A program made the translations under genes and the position numbers. Positions 4,475 to 5,273 of a DNA stretch of 5,273 nucleotides are shown here, piece by piece. This stretch comes from Candidatus Nitrosomarinus sp. Its GTDB lineage: Archaea > Thermoproteota > Nitrososphaeria > Nitrososphaerales > Nitrosopumilaceae. Location: positions 1-5,273 of the forward strand of contig REGF01000018.1 in the NCBI GenBank assembly GCA_003702465.1, given 5' to 3'. Every line of letters begins with the position of its first letter. The stretch's first letter is position 1. The notes below the pieces were generated by a model, which saw only the letters and a list, made by a program, of their open reading frames with translations, searched no databases and was not told where the DNA came from.

Positions 4475-5100
4475 CCTAGATCCATTGATGTCTTAGTGAT
4501 TCTCATAATGATTCCACTAAATGCAATGGAAGAAAGGAAATACCAAGCCCATAACATTAGATGGTTTTCTTTACCAAAACAAATGTGTGTAGTGTCTAAA
4601 GCTTGTTCAGCAGTACAAGTTAGCTGGAACATTTCTCCAGGAATCACATTAAGTGGTATTGGAGAAATTGCTACAGTGTATGTGAATAGTTGTGGTAATA
4701 CGAGATAGAAGATTAGAATTAACGGAACAAAAGTAATCAACATAGGTCTCATATTCATTTGCATCATCTCCATAGACATTTTGTTCATGTATGCAGATTT
4801 TTTGTTTAGTTCAGCTGATCTAGCAGTATCTTTAGATCTCATAGCAGCCATTCTTTCTTTTTGCCAAGCTCTTGTTTCTTTCATAATTCGTTTTAATTTT
4901 GTTTGATCAACCATTTTTCTTCTAACTGCAGAGTTGAAAACATTTAGCAAAACACCAAATCCTGAAACAGCAAACATAGAGATTACCAGACCCTTAATTA
5001 TAGGATCATCACTACCAAGAGCCATTCTATCCCCACCAAGAAAATCAGGTAGTTGTAAAAATGCTGAATCAATAAAGAGTAGAATAAAGTTAAAATCCAT
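4471..5100 (-). CDS. DUF106/EMC3-like membrane protein insertase (YidC/Oxa1 superfamily)
   Basis: A 209-residue membrane protein of the DUF106/EMC3/TMCO1 family, archaeal relatives of YidC and Oxa1 that help insert membrane proteins with the ribosome and SecYEG. The three-helix layout is complete. TM1 is at about 35-55. A basic, coiled-coil-like cytoplasmic hairpin spans about 60-112 (RRKMVDQTKLKRIMKE, then RAWQKERMAAMRSKD). TM2 is at about 119-139 and TM3 at about 181-200. The hydrophilic-to-membrane switch is very Met-rich (MNKMSMEMMQMNMRPM, 105-120), as in YidC-family substrate-contacting surfaces. The 140-180 segment between TM2 and TM3 should face outside and carries two Cys (C162, C174) that could form a disulfide. 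An additional hydrophobic N-terminal stretch (FILLFIDSAFLQL) precedes TM1. The ATG starts three bases after the adkA stop, and its stop overlaps the next start by four bases. In archaea this gene commonly follows secY and adk. Confidence 0.92.
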   Translation of the reverse strand: MDFNFILLFIDSAFLQLPDFLGGDRMALGSDDPIIKGLVISMFAVSGFGVLLNVFNSAVRRKMVDQTKLKRIMKETRAWQKERMAAMRSKDTARSAELNKKSAYMNKMSMEMMQMNMRPMLITFVPLILIFYLVLPQLFTYTVAISPIPLNVIPGEMFQLTCTAEQALDTTHICFGKENHLMLWAWYFLSSIAFSGIIMRITKTSMDLG

Positions 5101-5103
5101 TTT

Positions 5104-5273
5104 TTACAGTCCTATTGCCTTAATTATTTTATCAGCTGCTTCTTCAACCTTTCCCTCACCATTAAGAACATGTCTTACTGGTGAGCCTGTAATTACAGCA
5201 CATGCAGAAATCATACCTGATTGATAATCAAGTTCCTTCTTAATGTTATCTATAGTAATTTTATCCCTATTTC
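5104..5273 (-). CDS. adkA: Archaeal adenylate kinase, C-terminal part (runs off the window)
   Basis: Only the last 55 codons are present; the gene continues past the right edge. The reading frame starts in the window with NRDKITIDNIKKELDYQSGM and ends KVEEAADKIIKAIGL. This matches the C-terminal end of archaeal-type AdkA, where an RNRD motif is followed by a helix and a segment of the form AxxxxGxxVxxxxNxEG, here ACAVITGSPVRHVLNGEG. AdkA interconverts ATP plus AMP with two ADP. The P-loop and most catalytic residues are outside the window. The TAA at 5106-5104 lies three bases before the DUF106 start. This placement, next to DUF106 and presumably downstream of secY, is the normal archaeal arrangement and supports one operon. 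Confidence 0.88.
   Translation of the reverse strand, partial: NRDKITIDNIKKELDYQSGMISACAVITGSPVRHVLNGEGKVEEAADKIIKAIGL

Noticed and set aside
4293..4708. Two plus-strand ORFs opposite the kinase and insertase genes
   Set aside because: Both are antisense to recognised proteins with conserved motifs and show no family features.
4934..5224. Plus-strand ORF of 96 codons opposite the insertase and adkA ends
   Set aside because: It spans two real minus-strand genes and their junction, which would be very unlikely for a true gene.
1..5273. Search for CRISPR arrays, insertion sequences, toxin-antitoxin pairs or defence genes
   Set aside because: No spaced direct repeats, transposase motifs or known defence domains were seen. 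Most of the window is housekeeping sequence with a few uncharacterised small proteins.

Overview
The window reads as chromosomal sequence from an ammonia-oxidising archaeon of the Nitrososphaerota (Thaumarchaeota), probably marine and Nitrosopumilus-like. The DNA is very AT-rich, and starts are ATG, GTG or TTG without clear Shine-Dalgarno sites. AT-rich TATA-like boxes lie about 25-30 bases before several start codons, as expected for leaderless archaeal transcripts. The proteins are archaeal types: Cbf5, archaeal adenylate kinase, a DUF106/EMC3-like insertase and a tRNA with a splicing-endonuclease intron.

Left part (1-960). The left edge holds a possible tail of an upstream plus-strand gene and a 29-codon lysine-rich small ORF. 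The small ORF is followed by a hairpin plus T-run terminator. Two small minus-strand genes follow, each with its own TATA-like box: a single-domain protein resembling the HemS/ChuX heme-handling fold, and a 92-residue protein with a probable Cys3-His zinc site.

Middle (961-2375). A plus-strand FAD-dependent oxidoreductase of the L-2-hydroxyglutarate oxidase (LhgO) type runs almost into a minus-strand tRNA-Ser(GGA). This tRNA has a long variable arm, a 15-base intron at 37/38 and an encoded CCA; two bases separate it from the oxidoreductase stop codon.

Right part (2443-5273). A tight minus-strand operon, the tail of the archaeal spc-type ribosomal/secretion superoperon, reads adkA (C-terminal part only), DUF106/EMC3-like insertase, cytidylate-kinase-like protein, cbf5, then a single-pass membrane protein with a beta-sandwich ectodomain. 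The first junction has a 3-base gap and the next two are 4-base start/stop overlaps, so coupled translation is likely. The L34e and L14e ribosomal protein genes found among these genes in many other archaea are absent here. The products serve nucleotide homeostasis, membrane protein insertion and H/ACA-guided RNA pseudouridylation, so this is housekeeping territory. I found no defence system, CRISPR array, insertion sequence or prophage. The points most worth a second look are the divergent kinase core, the conserved-looking small proteins and the compact tRNA intron.
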